Origin: M55B167 sp046482825
GTDB taxonomy: Bacteria; Verrucomicrobiota; Kiritimatiellia; RFP12; UBA1067
Reading direction: 5' to 3'
Length of the DNA stretch: 16,921 nucleotides
Assembly: GCA_046482825.1 (NCBI GenBank)
Contig: JAWOEI010000047.1
Location: 1 to 16,921 of the forward strand
Shown here: positions 16,643-16,921 of the stretch, one piece after another
Layout: every line of letters begins with the position of its first letter
Position numbering within the stretch: position 1 is the first letter of the stretch
Notes under the pieces: model-generated
What the model saw: the letters and a program-made list of their open reading frames with translations, nothing else
The model's database searches: none
What the model was told of the DNA's origin: nothing
Program-made: the position numbers and the translations under genes

Positions 16643-16662
16643 AACCACGAAAATCACGAAAG
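16643..16662 (+). repeat. 'ACCACGAAAATCACGAAA' short repeat
   Basis: The sequence from 16643 contains two CACGAAA units nine bases apart, eight bases after the serS stop. It is a third variant of the 'ACGAA' vocabulary seen at 13571 and 16697. The next stretch, 16663-16688, is GC-richer with no clear hairpin. No intrinsic terminator for serS is visible. Confidence 0.5.
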
Positions 16663-16688
16663 GCGTAGCGCAGCATAGCCGCAACCAA

Positions 16689-16729
16689 ATTATTTTAACT
16701 ACGAAAAACGCGAATGACGCGAAAATAAT
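16689..16729 (+). repeat. GxxExxY-type left repeat copy with flanking palindrome
   Basis: AACTACGAAA (16697), AACGCGAATG (16707) and ACGCGAAAAT (16717) follow the same three-unit pattern as the left arm at 13571. ATTATTTT (16689-16696) is the reverse complement of AAAATAAT (16722-16729), so this copy is itself bounded by an 8-bp inverted repeat. It precedes the second GxxExxY gene by about 57 bp. Confidence 0.75.
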
Positions 16730-16750
16730 GACTCCACATGTAATTATCCA

Positions 16751-16777
16751 CAAAGAACGCATAGAACGCAAAGAAAG
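16751..16777 (+). repeat. 9-bp tandem repeat just before the second GxxExxY gene
   Basis: Three consecutive 9-bp units: CAAAGAACG, CATAGAACG and CAAAGAAAG. The array runs straight into AGAGAG, the likely Shine-Dalgarno of the ATG at 16786, so the repeat forms the gene's leader. Confidence 0.8.
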
Positions 16778-16785
16778 AGAGTGAT

Positions 16786-16921
16786 ATGAGTGAAGTTTTG
16801 AGTTTGTGTGATCAGATCCGGGAAGTTGCTTATGCCATACATGTGTATCATGGAAATGGATATTTGGAAAAAGTCTATGAGAATGCTTTGGTGCATAGAT
16901 TACGAAAAGAGGGTTTCGATG
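16786..16921 (+). CDS. GxxExxY family protein, 3' truncated by window end
   Basis: The ATG at 16786 follows a purine-rich AGAGAG. Forty-five codons are visible, and the frame is open to the window end. The family motif is present as G25-Y-L-E28-K-V-Y31 ('GNGYLEKVYENAL'), preceded by the usual helix ('IREVAYAIHVYHG'). The nuclease-like core (PD..ExK) would lie beyond the window, so its integrity cannot be judged. It is clearly divergent from the protein at 13613 ('GCGFLEAVYQECL'), so the two are not a recent duplicate, yet both have AACTACGAA-type repeats on their 5' side. Family assignment rests on the motif and surrounding pattern. Confidence 0.85.
   Translation, partial: MSEVLSLCDQIREVAYAIHVYHGNGYLEKVYENALVHRLRKEGFD

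Noticed and set aside
16643..16777. CRISPR-like array in the spacer before the second GxxExxY gene
   Set aside because: Units are only 9-10 bp, contiguous without spacers, and no cas gene is present.

Overview
The window looks like a chromosomal segment from a PVC-group bacterium, most likely Kiritimatiellota or Lentisphaerota. The evidence is giant secreted proteins built from GLUG, bacterial Ig-like and MAM-like modules, the 'DGIPNLLKYA' module typical of that group, a DUF1015-serS gene pair, and GxxExxY genes set in degenerate 'ACGAAT/ACGCGAAT' repeats. This placement comes from recognising families, not from a search. All supported genes are on the + strand.

Region 1 (1-12810) holds three very large exported-protein genes in tandem: a 5'-truncated one (2-4255), one of 1723 codons (4399-9570) and one of 1067 codons (9607-12810). 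They share modules in a mix-and-match way. Genes 2 and 3 share the GLUG start and the DGIPNLLKYA module. Genes 1 and 3 share a C-terminal half of about 530 residues: FN3-like, putative Ig, then two beta-rich 'GYLTV' modules. Gene 3 therefore looks like a condensed chimera of the other two. No catalytic domain or recognisable cell-wall anchor is visible, so I call them surface or adhesion-type proteins.

Region 2 (12811-13569) holds a small exported beta-repeat protein of the LA_2272-like 'GVQLGLVN' type. It has a plausible sigma70-like promoter upstream and a good intrinsic terminator downstream.

Region 3 (13570-14039) is the most unusual part. A small AT-rich gene for a GxxExxY family protein (PDDEXK nuclease-like) lies between inward-facing inverted repeats. 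Each arm is built from three 10-bp units (AACTACGAAT, AACGC[A/G]AAT[G/T] and similar), and 27 of 31 positions match between the arms. The whole unit is about 470 bp and fits between the terminator of the preceding gene and the Shine-Dalgarno sequence of the next.

Region 4 (14057-16634) holds a DUF1015 gene (possible serine-metabolism or serine-kinase-like protein) and seryl-tRNA synthetase serS, a recurrent bacterial neighbour pair. An 85-bp gap between them carries a 10-bp-period repeat.

Region 5 (16635-16921) is a repeat-rich spacer with three different short-repeat motifs. One has the same left-end sequence as the first GxxExxY cassette. The spacer leads into a second, divergent GxxExxY gene cut by the window end. 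Two GxxExxY genes with the same repeat vocabulary therefore bracket DUF1015-serS. This pairing of a small nuclease-like gene with short inverted or tandem repeats is the best candidate here for an undescribed system, conceivably a mobile element or a REP/RAYT-like arrangement.
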